Both the position numbers and the translations under genes were made by a program. Under the pieces are notes generated by a model. It saw nothing but the letters and a program-made list of their open reading frames with translations, was not told the origin of the DNA and ran no database searches. Shown here piece by piece: positions 42,438 to 54,067 of a stretch of 64,000 bases of DNA (the first letter of the stretch is position 1; every line of letters begins with the position of its first letter). This DNA is from Akanthomyces muscarius. Taxonomy: Eukaryota > Ascomycota > Sordariomycetes > Hypocreales > Cordycipitaceae. Location: the NCBI RefSeq assembly GCF_028009165.1, contig NC_079245.1, positions 248,001-312,000 on the forward strand, given 5' to 3'.

Positions 42438-45400
42438 ATGGCCAGCTTCAATCCGTTCGCCTTTCGGCCGTGGCCCGTCTTCTTCTGGACCACGGTGACC
42501 TATCTCGCCGTCCTCATCCCGCTCCTCTACGTTCACGAGACAGTCCCCGCGATTCCCAAAGAAAAGGCGCTGCCGGCTGGTGTCAACCTGACGGACGCCT
42601 GGGTCGACCTGCAGCGCATCACCGCGCACTACCACCCGTACAACAGCCACGCCAACGACGAGGTCCGCGAGTACCTCGCCCGCCGCTCGAAGCAGATTCT
42701 GGACCAAAACAAGATTCCCTACACCGTTGACCACTCTGGCGGTCGTGTATGGAGCGCTGATTTCCGCACTGTTGACGGTGCTCGCACGGAGGCTGCCGAC
42801 AGAGCGCCTGGCGTGACTCTGTTTGATGACCAAATCTCCAACGCGACATTTATTACCGAAAGCACCGTCAAGGGCCGAAGTTCCGGCGCCTCATCTGGGC
42901 AATATTTTGAGGGCACCAACTTCTATGCCTACATCCACGGCAAGGAGGACCCCGAAGGCGAGTGGTGGAACTCCGAGGACGCCGCCGAGACTTTCCGAGG
43001 CAAAGGTGGTGTCCTTGTCAACTGCCACTACGACTCGTGAGTTATGCCATTGTTCTTCTTGTTCCGAAGATAGCTAATCAGTGCAAGTGTCGCGACGGCC
43101 TACGGCGCTACTGACGATGGTATGTCTTGCATCAGTCTTCTCCAGCTGCTGAGCCACTATACAACCGAGGGCAACCAGCCAAAGCACGGCATCGTTCTGC
43201 TGTTCAACAATGCCGAAGAAGACGGTCTGCTCGGAGCTATTGCCTTTGGCTTCAGCCCGCTGCGCCAGTTTTGCCACACATTTGTCAACCTCGAGGGTGC
43301 TGGAGCTGGCGGTCGCGCCATGTTGTTCCGCACCACGGATCTGGAGGTTGCCAAGGCGTACGGCTCAAGCCCCTATCCTTTTGGATCCATCATTGCTGCC
43401 GACGCGTTCGAAGCAGGTGTGATTCAAAGTGGTACCGACTATCAGATCTTCGCAGGCCACTACGGTCAGCGCGGTATGGATATTGCCTTTTACGAGCCTC
43501 GCTCGCGCTATCACACCGAAGACGATGACACTCGGCACGCCTCGGTGAACAGCATATGGCACATGCTCTCCGCTGCTCTGTCGTCCACAAAGTCGCTCTC
43601 CGACACCAGCGGCACAATATTCCACGGCGATCGCTCCGATGGCAGAAACGACCTGGTTCAGAACGGTAGACCGACGCGTGGTGTATGGTTCGACTTTCTC
43701 GGACGCGCCTGGGCCACATTTGCGCTTAGGGGTCTTTTTGCCTGGACCTTGACGCTCCTCATCGCGACGCCTCTCATCCTGTTTGTTATCACCGTCCTTC
43801 TCATCAAGCAGGATAAGTACTACTTTTTCGCGAGCAGCACCGAAGTAGACTCCGGAGTCAGCGATGGCCTGCTTGCACTCAACGGCTGGCGAGGATTGTT
43901 CCGTTTCCCTTTTGCTTTGATTTTTGCATGTGCTCTCACATTTGGCTCAATCAGACTCGTGGGTAAAGTGAACCCACTCATCATTTACAGCAGCAGCTAT
44001 GCGGTGTAAGTCTATCGTAACCTTTATCGCAACGTTAGCTAACAGACAATAGCTGGGCCATGTCAATGTCAATTTTTTACTCTTCGTTCTGGCTTATCAT
44101 GCGAGGTTCCAGCTACGTCCGCCCCAGTGCCCTGCACCGCGGCTACACTTTGATCTGGCTTTTTGCGATAACCTGGGCCTTCCAGATCTTTGTCGCCGTC
44201 TGCGAGGACCGCTTCCACGTGGGAGCGTTTTACTTTGCCGCCTTCTTCCACACCGGCGTTTTCTTGGCCCTTCTTGTTTCCCTTCTTGAGATGTTCGCGC
44301 TCCCATCCAAGGCTGTCTTTGCTAGACAAGTACAGGACGCAGACCCGCCAAACAATCATGTTGCGAGCAACAACCAGGAGAACGACGAGGAGACCGATGC
44401 AGAGGACGAGGCGACTGAAACCACCCCGCTCAGAGCTGACGAAGAGGGCTATGGCGGTGCTGACAGCGACGACCAAACCACTTTTGCTACAGCTTATAGA
44501 AGAAGAAATGTTCCCGATGATGATGGCGATGACCCTGTTAGCAAGCCAGCACCCACGCACACCGCGGAGGCCAACGAGCAATCCTGGTCCGCTTCTCTTC
44601 CTAGCTGGGTTTGGTTTATTCAGCTGCTTCTTCTTGCTCCTATTCACCTGATTATCACTGGCAACACGGCCCTTGTTCAGACCGCGGCCATGGCCCAGAC
44701 GAGCGTCGACGGTAGTGCTATGCTCACGCCTCTTTTGGCCGTCGGATTCCTGACGGTCATCCTGCTACTCCCGCTGACGCCCTTTATCCACCGTGTCAAG
44801 CACCAGCTGCCGACCTTTTTGTTCCTAGCTTTTATCGGCACCCTCATCTACAACCTGGTTGCCTTTCCCTTCTCGTCCGACTACCGATTCAAGTATTTCT
44901 TCCAGCAGACCATCGACCTGGACCAGAACACGAACCAGGTGTCCATCTACGGCATTCCAGAGTACACCCGCGAAATCATTCAAGCGCTTCCCGGAGCCGC
45001 CGGCCAGAGTCTGAATTGCACGGCAACCGAATCTCGCGTTGCTGTTTGCGTTTATGACGGAAGCGCGCAGCCTCCTGACGTGGCGCCCGGCTTCGAGAAT
45101 AGAGACTTGGTGACACTCACAGCAACCAAGTCCTCTGACGGCAAGTCTGTCAATCTACAGCTGGACGCTATCGACACCAGGACCTGCACCATTAGCTTCT
45201 CATCCCCCGTTTCGGGGTTCGCTGTGGAAAATGCTGCGCCTCTTGAGAAGCGACCCTCCAGCGGCGTTACTAGCGTGCGCCTGTGGCGACGCAGGTGGGA
45301 GGGTCCGTGGAACGTCAGTCTGCAACTTGGTGGCAGCCGTAGTATCGCGAGCGAGCCGGCGGAGAAGGACAAGAATGAGGCGCATGTCAGTGACGAGCTC

Positions 45401-45571
45401 AAGATCAGAGCAGACGCGTTCGAAATCACGGCGAGCTGCAGCTGGAGCGACGCCAACGTGGCCACAACCATCCCTGCTTTTACGGAATTCAAGCGGTACG
45501 CGCCACGCTGGGCCGTGGTATCCAAGGCCAGCGTCGGACTGGTCGAGGTGAAGAAGACGGTCAAGATTTAA
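42438..45571 (+). CDS. PFF1: Vacuolar membrane M28 protease Pff1-like
   Basis: Multispanning M28-family protein of 1011 aa (yeast Pff1 976). Exons: 42438..43036, 43088..44005, 44053..45571; introns 51 and 47 nt. An N-terminal membrane segment ([20 protein letters not shown]) leads to the lumenal peptidase domain. Metal positions are NCHYDS (His), GATDDG (Asp), [10 protein letters not shown] (Glu pair), LEGAGAGG (Glu, here in place of Asp as in the family) and [11 protein letters not shown] (His). About eight further membrane segments follow, with an acidic cytosolic loop ([18 protein letters not shown]) and a C-terminal lumenal domain. The start at 42438 is chosen over 42189 because it gives the typical [15 protein letters not shown]-terminus. 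Confidence 0.93.
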
Positions 45572-45728
45572 TGACTCGCAGTAGAAAGAGGTGGTTTGTC
45601 CTGTACAAGTGTGTATTGTTTGTGCCGTGCGCAAACCCTAATAGTTCGATACCTGTACTGATATACGTAGTCTCGAGTACCAGCATTTTCTAGACGTCAT
45701 GAATTCTTCATTCTTTTTCTCGCTCTAC

Positions 45729-47541
45729 CTATTTATGCATATTTCTATACTCTTGTCCGCAATCACCCATGCTGGCGAATACAGCATCTGTTTTTTCGCC
45801 TTTTTCACCCAGCGCCCCAGCATTAATCGCCGCGATCTCATCTTCCGTCAGCTCCCAGCCAAACGTAGCTATGTTATCAGCACCATGCGCAGACACGCCT
45901 AGCCGCGTGCCGACCAGGACCGCGCCGACCGCCTTCTGCTGCAGCACCCATCGGGCCGCTACATTAGCGACGCCGACACTGCGCTTCCCCGCCACAGATT
46001 CAAGCACAGCGAGAAGCTCCTGGAACTCTGTCCACGTGCCCCATGTATGCAGAGTATCGAGGTATTTGCGCTGCGAGGGCGTGAGGCCGCCGTAGCTGTC
46101 GGGTGGCGCGGGGTGGTTAAGCCACTTGTCGGCGAGGAATCCGCCGCAAAAGGAGCCGTAGGTGAGGAGCTTGATGTTGTACTTGGCGCAGACGTGCACC
46201 ATTTCCTTGAGGGGCCGGGAGTCGAGGACGGAGAATTGGACTTGGTTGGAGACGAGGCCGACGGAGCCAGTCTTGGCAAGGAGGTACTCGCATGCTTCGG
46301 CGGTGTGCTGCGAGTCAAAGTTGCAGAGACCAATGTCGGTGACGAGCTCGGGGTGGGATTTGGTGATGCTGACTAGCTCAACGAGGATATCCAAATACTC
46401 TTTTTTCTCGTACTGCAGCAATTGTTAGCTGTGCTTGTGCTGCTGTAGGAAAAATGGCCGAAACTTACATCGTACCAATGAAATTGCAGCATGTCAGCTC
46501 GACCACTCAGCCGACGACAGCGCTCCTTCACCTGGCTCAGCACCCAGTCCGTCGTCACCGGCGTCTGGATGTCGCGGAACACGCACCACTTTGTGGCCAT
46601 GTACGTCGCGTTCCTGACCTCTTCTGGGAGTCGCGCGCGAAAGTCCCCACACACGAGCTCCGCATCGCCATAGTGGTCCGACATGTCAAACGCTGTAAAC
46701 CCAGACTCTACCAGCGTGGCGAGTGCTTGTTCCTGCTGCTCGGCGCTCGAGGAGCCCCATTCCGGCGAGGCCATCTGCCACAGACCGTTGAAGAGCCGTG
46801 GGAGCTCTCGCTCGCCTATTCTGAACGTTTCTACTTCGGAAGACGTTGGAAGCTTCACGTCTAGTGCACCGATACCAATGGCCTTGGCAAGCTGCTTGCT
46901 GGGCAGTAAAAGTGATGCAGTATCTTGGACTTGTCTCGTGCCGCGCTGAAAGGGATACCTGAGACCCGCGGCTTCGCAGTAACTCTGGCATTTGGCCAAG
47001 GCTGCAAACATCGCGTCTAGGGATGTCTCCAGTTCGGCGGCCGAGGGAGATACTTCTTTGATGGCCTGCATGGCCTGTACCACGTCGCCGTCTACACGCT
47101 CCAGCATCTGATCGAGCGGCGACCCGGACACCCAGCTTGCCTTGGCTCTGGGAACAGCCTCGATAACATGGCACATACTACATTGAAACGCTCAGTCCTT
47201 TTGTCATCCGAAAATGCTTTCAAGAACATACCTTGGCACGGCCTCTATCACCAACTTGGCGGAGAATGTGCATCGAATAACCGCCAGGTAGTCTGCGCAG
47301 GCGGGCGACACCATATCCGGAAAGGGAAATAGCTCGTTCGGCGGTGGCAAGCCAGGGGGGAAATCTCGCAGTCTTTGTCGCACGCTATCACGGAATACCG
47401 CCTGAACTTCAGGGCCGGTTGATAGCAGTGACCGCACGACGGAGCGGATGTGCTCGGGAGGAACTAAGCCCGGTCAGCCAGGACCATACACTATGACTCC
47501 CGGCGGCACGTACGATTGCCGATGATGACATCGTCCATCAT
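45729..47541 (-). CDS. Two-domain protein: unknown N-terminal domain plus aldo/keto reductase
   Basis: 550 aa. Exons on minus: 47541..47514, 47463..47232, 47177..46469, 46412..45729; introns 50-56 nt, phases all fit. The C-terminal ~350 residues form an aldo/keto reductase barrel. Its tetrad is Asp and Tyr in FDMSDHYGDAE, Lys in YMATKWCVF, and His in MLQFHWYDY. Cofactor-loop elements are near the end (VGAVLVGTRLG). The N-terminal ~190 residues (PPPNELFPFPDMVSPACADY ... PRAKASWVSGSPLDQMLERV) have no family that I recognise. The fusion is seamless and in one frame after splicing, so it is unlikely to be two genes. Substrate unknown. Confidence 0.85.
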
Positions 47542-47743
47542 GTTTCTATTTAAAATTATTAGATTGCTATCCCTCGCAGTCTTTCTTACACTCACATGTG
47601 GCCCATATTGGCTGGTTGTTTGATCGTAGACTCGATTTGTCAGAGGCAAACTAGAGATGATGCGGGGTTGAGATCGGAGCCGCCGGGGGTCCTCATCACG
47701 TACGACCTGACACATAAGAAAAGTGTTTATTTGTCAAGAGGAA

Positions 47744-48289
47744 TCAAACTGCTCCTGGCTTATTTATCGAAATATTGTTAAAAGGGCCCATGTAATCCAT
47801 CAATTGCAAAGGCACGCCTTCCTTCCTCAAGATGCCATACGTCATCCCCAAGTAGAAAAACAGATACGGCAGCACATGAGTCGAAACAAACGTGTGCACG
47901 CATACGTGCACCGTGCCATACCTGTTGGTCTCCATAGTAAATGTCTCGTTTGCCTTGCCATTGACCGTATTTTCATCGACCGCGTCGACTAGCTTCATCG
48001 CCGCGGCGATGCGCCCGTGCATGTCGTCGAGCGAGGAGAGGCTCGAGTCCTCCGCCCACGCCGCGCCCATGTCCTGCCCCGTGGTGCGATTGACCAGGTT
48101 GCGGACAATGTCGCATACGTACTGGACCTGCGTGGAAAGAGGGCTCATGTTTTCGTAGAGACGCGCATGGGGCAAGTCGTCGGCGCCGGGCGCGGCCTGG
48201 GCCTGGTGGAGGAACGCGGTGGCGGCCTCGAGGGCGGCCTTGGCGACGGGGTACGAGGAGCCGTAGAGGCTGATGGGCGGGTTAGACAT
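47744..48289 (-). CDS. DUF1993 family protein
   Basis: Single-exon, 181 aa, from the ATG at 48289 (MSNPPISLYGSSYPVAKAAL). The layout (PVAKAALEAATAFLHQAQAA; LPHARLYENMSPLSTQVQYV; HVLPYLFFYLGMTYGILRKE) matches the DUF1993 family of four-helix DinB-like proteins, which are found in bacteria and fungi without known function. The His late in the sequence (ST-H-VLPYLFFY) is a conserved feature. The frame extends further upstream to 48466, but that stretch contains the TATATATA promoter element near 48355, so the shorter start is used. It lies 202 bp downstream of the aldo/keto reductase start, on the same strand. Confidence 0.82.
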   Translation of the reverse strand: MSNPPISLYGSSYPVAKAALEAATAFLHQAQAAPGADDLPHARLYENMSPLSTQVQYVCDIVRNLVNRTTGQDMGAAWAEDSSLSSLDDMHGRIAAAMKLVDAVDENTVNGKANETFTMETNRYGTVHVCVHTFVSTHVLPYLFFYLGMTYGILRKEGVPLQLMDYMGPFNNISINKPGAV

Positions 48290-48976
48290 GGCTGCTGATC
48301 TGATGGAGTGAATACAGCTTGAAAAGAGTAGCTCAGAATTGATAGTCAATTTTGGGTATATATAGTTGGCGCTTACAGTTTGTGGAGCGGAAAAGTTGCT
48401 GCTCATGGCCGTGACCGTGAGCCAGTCAGTATTCGACATTTGATCACAACGACCCCCATCAGCCAATGAGCAACCAGCCGCGACCGGAATAGGTATTTAC
48501 TCTGTGAATCATCATTTTGGGAGTTCTGTGTGGATTTCATTACTCCGAAAAGTCGAACAAAGGCCATCGGCTTTGACACGGCTCTCTACGTGCTCGATGG
48601 GACGATGGCGCGAAAGCCGTCGGATGGCGATCCTGCATTTGTAATTGTCAGGAGGCGCTGTTGCTTTTCTCAAAAACAGTGAAGAAAGAACAAACCGCTA
48701 TGATTTTAGACTTCGTGTGAAAGCAGTTGAATGCTCGCTATCTTCAAGTAACCCTACGCTACTACACGTAGCTGAGCAACTAGGAGATTAACACGCACGA
48801 GAAAATTAACGCGAATAGACTTCACATTAAGTTGGCATGGCGACCTACTTGACGCGCCTCGATTTTCGTGTCCGCGCCTCACTTCAAATGCCAAAGTGCA
48901 TCTACTTCCCCCGGCCTTCACACAACACCGGCCTTACTACTATACTTCAGCTCGCTGTCGTCGTCACCAGCTCAAG
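48290..48976. other. Divergent intergenic region (DUF1993 / pepsin-fold)
   Basis: 687 bp with an AT-rich TATATATAG element near 48355 on the DUF1993 side. No gene seen. Confidence 0.5.
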
Positions 48977-50367
48977 ATGCATTGTTTATCTTTGATTATG
49001 ATGGCTGTCGCCGTCAGCGCTGAATCTACCCTCCATGGCGAGCCAAATCAGTTCATTGGCATCGAGAGCAACGAGACCTCCAAAGCCAAGCCCTACTCCT
49101 GGAAGCCGTCTTGGACTGACACAGGCGGCCCCAACTCCAGGAGTGTTGGCAGTTGGCCTCTCACGTTCCATCCATCTCCGTTTGGACACCGCTTCACCGT
49201 TACTGTCCAGCTAGGCGATCCTCCTCAGCGTTTTGACCTGGACGTCCACACCGGCATGGCTACCACCTGGGTCATAGGTGAATCCCCCTTCACGGACGGT
49301 GGCTGGCCGGTCGCAGGCAAGTCTTGCTACGTGCCAAACAACAAGAGCGTGCACAAGGTCCACAAGAAGGGCTACCAGAACTTTGAACTGTCCTTCCCAG
49401 ACTGGACGACTGTCGAGGGCACCATCTACCAGGACCGCGCCCGCATCGGCGATGGAGAGAATGCTATCGGCTACTGGATACAGGAGTTTGGTGTCGCCAA
49501 GACAATTCATCCTCGCCTCGTATATGAGAGAAATCTTTCGGATGTTCTTGGTTTGGGTCCCAAGTACGACATCGGGAAGCGCTTGCCCGCGAGTTTACTA
49601 ACTGCTCTCGGTAAAACCGACTTCCTGTGGTCTTGGAGGTTCTCAATGACCTTCAAGGAGGAAGGAGGTAATGTCATCCATTGAATCCAATCTTCTTTTT
49701 AAAACCACAGGTAAGGTGCTAATAGCGGCATAGGCCACATGGACTGGGGCTGCGCAATGAGTCCCGCTATACTGGTGAGCTCCTCAATTTCTGGCACTCC
49801 AACACGAAGGTCAAGAAGCATGTTCCGAATGCCCACCATACAATCAATACTTCAGCCCTGTACATCGGCCAGGAGGTAATGAGGTCGAGACGTGCCCTTA
49901 CTGCGGGTATCGATTCGACCAGTTCGTATATTGCGTTGCCTTATCCAATGGCGGTGCACTACTACAAGAAACTTGGTAAGAGGGCGGCGCGCAAGTTCCT
50001 GCTGCCAGACGGCTACGAGGGCTGGCATGTCCCCTGCACCTGGAATCCTCCTGACGTTGTGGTGGAATTCTCCAACTACACGATGCGCGACCAAATGGAT
50101 GAGGAGAAGCCATTTGAGCCGCCGAAAGAGCGCCAATTTGATGTCTTGAAGAGCTTTACGATTCCGGGTGAGAAACTCCTGCTCCAGGAAATCGGAACGA
50201 ATCGGTGCCTCGGCGCCGTCGTGGGAAGAATTCAGAAGCAAAACCCCGACTTTCTGTTGAGACAAAAGCACCGTTGGCCAGAAATTGTCCTCGGCTGGCC
50301 CTTCTTGCAGAACAAGTTCATTGAGATAGATCGGTCACATGGCATCTATATCGGCGAGGCTGCTTAG
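48977..50367 (+). CDS. Pepsin-fold protein with degenerate active sites and one frame break
   Basis: Secreted A1-family-like protein, about 441 aa if whole. Signal peptide MHCLSLIMMAVAVSAES. The N-lobe motif that is normally D-T/S-G reads FDLDVHTGMATTWV, so the catalytic Asp position is His. The C-lobe motif reads GIDSTSSYIALP, that is DST instead of DTG/DSG. Exon 1 is 48977..49667 and exon 2 49734..50367. The intron is 66 nt (GTAATG, CTAAT branch, CATAG acceptor). After splicing, the frame GHMDWG must shift by one base to reach the conserved LRNESRYTGELLNFWHS; the break sits in a GGGG run near 49746-49749. The lost base could be real or an assembly error. With both catalytic motifs altered, the protein is probably not an active peptidase. 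Confidence 0.7.
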
Positions 50368-50881
50368 TATTGAAAGTGTATCGCAAGGCTGCCAAGTGTG
50401 CTTGGAGCACGGAAGGGCATATCGTGGATTTGATTTGCGTCGCTGGACTTTTAAGCAGTCTGCATTATACATTGACGTTGTATTCTGTCAATACTGCCTA
50501 TGTTGTAGTGACTAGACAAGTTGTGAATCAAGTGTTAGCATGGCGATGATTCCATGGGAATGTTGAATGGCCTCTTTTTCTACCCAAATCTTGTGTTACA
50601 GTCTCAAAACTTCAGCTGGATTGAGGAGGAGATTTATGACACTTGGTCAACGCGGACGAACGGTTGTTGCATAGGTCTGCTTGGTCACATGTAACGCGGT
50701 CCTATGCTTTGGCGGCCTCCCAATCAAAGTGGAATGAGAGTTTAGTCTAGCAAAATTCAGATGGTTTAAGTACTGATACGTCTTGATAATGACCCTAAAC
50801 CCCACTAGCCATGACAATTCCAATCCTTGTTGCTACCCTCATTCCCGCTGCTGTCTGGGTTACTGCCCGCAGCAAAGACAC
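50368..50881. other. Convergent intergenic region
   Basis: 3' ends of the pepsin-fold gene and the next minus-strand gene. No gene seen. Confidence 0.5.
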
Positions 50882-51253
50882 TTACATGGTGAGATCTTGT
50901 TGGCCCATCGAAGCCTGGCTAGCGGTGATAATTCGAGCCCTGGACAGACCATTGAGAGAGTCGCTTACCCACTTTTTGGCAGTCAAGCCTGTGCCTTCCG
51001 CAGCGTCGTCCAGGATCCCCATGATGCTACCAAATGAGACACTCTTTCTCGTGTATCCGATAGGGGAGCAGGTGGCTTGAAAGTTACCCTGCCACGAAGT
51101 CTCCCCGGCGAAGGACCCGGCATCTATGTTGTGGCCTCCCTGATAAATGTCCAGCACAAAGCTGTAGCCGCTGTTGCTTTGACCATTGGCCTTGAAAATG
51201 AGGGCAGGAGCCCCAGACTGGCTCCAGTAGATGCAAACCTCGTAAGTAGACAT
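50882..51253 (-). CDS. Small hypothetical protein (123 aa)
   Basis: Single-exon ORF from the ATG at 51253 (MSTYEVCIYWSQSGAPALIF), preceded by TATAAA on the minus strand at 51389-51394 and a CACCA-rich leader, an arrangement typical of a real fungal promoter. The protein has Gly/Ser-rich strands (ANGQSNSGYSFVLDIYQGG), two Cys, and a C-terminal helix (KKWVSDSLNGLSRARIIT). There is no signal peptide. I do not recognise the family. The stop overlaps a GTAAGT, so a 3' exon cannot be excluded, but no matching acceptor at a normal distance was evident. Confidence 0.55.
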   Translation of the reverse strand: MSTYEVCIYWSQSGAPALIFKANGQSNSGYSFVLDIYQGGHNIDAGSFAGETSWQGNFQATCSPIGYTRKSVSFGSIMGILDDAAEGTGLTAKKWVSDSLNGLSRARIITASQASMGQQDLTM

Positions 51254-53335
51254 GGTGAATATTGGTTTTCGGTGGTTGACTGGTGTGCTTGGTTTGTTGA
51301 GATGTGGTTGACGTATGGTTGGGATGTTGTTGAGCTGTGAGTGAGCTGTGATTGATGGTGGAGGAATGGAAGGGCGGGAGCGTTGACATTTATACGCAGA
51401 TTTGCCTGAAGCTATGATGCAAAATAATTTCATCCATACCTATTCTAAGTGCAGCGCAAAAGGGAGACAAGCTCAAAGACCCAGCCAGGCGCAAAGAGTG
51501 AAGCAATCACAAAGAGGCAGGCCAAGAGGAAGACTGAGCATCAACACAACGAGTCGAGGCAAGGCAAGGAATAAAGCAGGAGCAAAGAGTGAAACCGGGA
51601 GAGAAACTGAGACACACACAAAAAATGAAACAAGCACAAAGGGCCAGGCCGGCAGGAGGACTGGGCACAGCACAAAGAGTAAAGCACAAACAGTGACGCA
51701 CGCACCAAGATCGAAGCACTCGCAAAGAGCAAGGCCAGCAAAAAGACTGATGCAAGTAAAAATTGTCTGCCAGTTTTATTTGCGCGTTGTCGCTTTCCTC
51801 CTCAGTCCACTTGCCGCAGCGCGGTCCGTCAACCCGTACTGCAGCGCCATCACGATTGTGCCTACCAGACACTAGCAGCTCCGTCTAGAAAGGAAGCCAG
51901 AGCGCACTGTGTCGTCATTTTCGCCAGACATTTCAAATTTCATGCCCGCATCGATGTGTGTAATTTGCCTGAGGCGGCTGATGCTGACTCGTCGAGTCCT
52001 GGATCCGAGAGCAACGCTGGAGGACCAATAATCTACCCGCGATCTGTCGCTCAGGAAATGAAGGACCCTCACTTTGATCACATCCGTAGCAGGGTCATGC
52101 TGGCAGTTGCAGGCATAGACTCTGTCGTTTTGAACGTTGCGCTTGATACAAAGGGATAAATGGCGCTTACAAGAACGCTCTCCGTCGTGTTTGTTCTCCA
52201 ACAGATGAAAAATTCCTAGCTTAACTCTTCATTATAAATTTAGCTTTATAAATGTCGTTCTTTGTGACTTGTCCTATGGTAAATCCTTTTTCTACATTGT
52301 CGGAGCGTTTGGCCTTTGAGTTCTAGTTGGGAGCCGAGCAGGAGTAAAGACGTAGTTGACATTTGTGTAAAAGCTGTCTGTGACTTCAATGCCGAATTAT
52401 GTTTGATGAAGCGTCATTTCCAGCAAACATAAAGAAAAGAGATAGTGACAAGGAGACTCTGCATCGCGGTTCCTGAGGTTTGACGAGCGTTTGTCATGGC
52501 CCTTCCAGTCCAAGAGACTATGCCTTGGATACAAATTGAAAAAAAGGCGCAGCTAGTCATCTCATAAAAGAAAGAGTTAATGTGGAAGAAAGATTTGGGC
52601 TGAATTGATGCGGTGCTAGAGTGTCTGGACCTTTCGGTCCTCAGCCACAAGTGACAAGGCTGCGCGTAAACGATCAGACCCTTGGCAATTTTGGCCTTTA
52701 CCTTGAGCTCTCGTTACGCTTCAAACTCGAATACTGTCATCACGCTATACAGCTGTCCGCTCTCGCTCCAGTTGCCGCGACTTTGTAAATGGGCTCAAGC
52801 TGTGAGAAGGTGGCGTACTCAGGGTATCCTGCCAAACGCGGCCGCAGCGTCAAAACGTTACTTGGTTTACCAAAGAGCCCTGGCTAAAATATGACTCCGC
52901 ACAAGTATATAAATCTGACGCCTCGTTACTATTGCTTTGGAAGATCCGATATCCTAGTTTATGTGCTCTTTTTTGCAGTGTTCATTGTGGTGTGAGTGAA
53001 CACAAACACGCCTTTGAGAGGCCATAGGGGCAAAAGTCTTATCCAATCGCTGTGAAGAAAACAAGGTGCCAAGGGGTTCTTCTTACAAAGACGCGTGGTC
53101 GTTGATTAGTTGTCTCGATCTGTTGCGGCCGCGTTCCATTTCACCGCAAGGCTGTCTACATGGTGCAGCGACGCCATGAACAAATGGGCGAAAATAGTGT
53201 CTGGGTTACTTGTGCGCCTTAGACTCGCTATTTGGTAGCGGGCGGGTCAGCAGCCTTGACCGGCAGAGCAGCCGAGCTGTACAACCTACAACACTGGGCA
53301 AGATCAGGCCGCTTTCTCGAGAGACTGATCTCAAA
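51254..53335. other. Gene-poor region with minisatellite
   Basis: 2.1 kb. Includes the promoter of the small minus-strand gene, the purine-rich repeat at 51445-51755, and AT-rich sequence without a supportable gene. Confidence 0.5.
51445..51755. repeat. Purine-rich degenerate minisatellite
   Basis: About 310 bp of imperfect repeats built from units like GCACAAAGAGTGAAGCA and GGCCAGGCAGGAAGACTGAGC, strongly A/G-biased on the plus strand. It keeps a plus-strand ORF open (51402-51875) whose Lys/Arg/Thr/Ser-rich product looks like translated repeat rather than a gene. Confidence 0.7.
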
Positions 53336-53786
53336 ATGAGCACGCGGGACAATCAGGACGATAGCTTTGAGCTGTACGACCTCAGAGTTGAGGTTGTCTG
53401 CCCGCCAGGAGAGCGCATCCTCTGCGGGGCAAAGGCCGGCGACTTCTTTACCTTGGAGGGCGAGCTCCTGTCTCTTCCTCCAGGCCAGTCAATAAGCATC
53501 TACAGTCTCGGTAAGCGCATTATAATTCCCGGATTTTTGTTCCTCTTTTCTTTTGGTCGCTACCATCAACTATAACTTGTGCAGAAGTACTAACGACCGC
53601 GCAGCATCGGTGCTTCCCCTTCTGCCCGCAAAGCAACGCGTCACGCATAAGAATGATTGGATGACGTCGGACGCACTCGTCGCGTGCCCCGACCCATCGT
53701 GCCCAAGTAAACTCCGAATTACAAGAACTGGTATCCGCAGGTTTAGCCACGCAGAGACGACTTCAGTCGGCCTGGAAGGCAACTGA
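53336..53786 (+). CDS. TIGR04076 family protein
   Basis: 118 aa. Exons are 53336..53510 and 53605..53786. The 94-nt intron has a TACTAAC branch site and a CGCAG acceptor, and splicing joins GQSISIYSL to ASVLPLLPAKQR. The sequence follows this small family closely: YDLRVEVV, GDFFTLEGELLSLPPGQS, then MTSDALVACPDPSCPSKLRI with two Cys, TRTGIRRFSH and a short tail. Members occur in bacteria and fungi, are usually about 90-120 aa, and have no established biochemical role. The start is placed at the ATG that gives the family-length N-terminus rather than at a non-ATG codon upstream. Confidence 0.85.
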
Positions 53787-54067
53787 GAGGGTGCACTGGG
53801 CCAAGTGTCGCTGCGCTGACGCTGTGTCTCACCAGCAGCGAAGTGTCTCGGAACGTGCAAAAGACGGTGTAATGCGTATATGTGTCTCAATTTTTAGCGA
53901 TCAGGATGAGATAACAATTGACAAACTTCTCCCATCAAATTCCCCGGTTGCCCTCGTGCCTGGCTTCAACCTCGGCAAGAGCCCCACACCGTCTTAAGGA
54001 GCTTCGACATGCGCGTCCAATCTTGACTTCTCAGGACCAACCTACCAATTGAAACTTGGCCGCAGTC

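Noticed and set aside
51402..51875. 157-codon plus ORF rich in Lys, Arg, Ser and Thr
   Set aside because: Its composition follows the underlying minisatellite; no start context or family resemblance.
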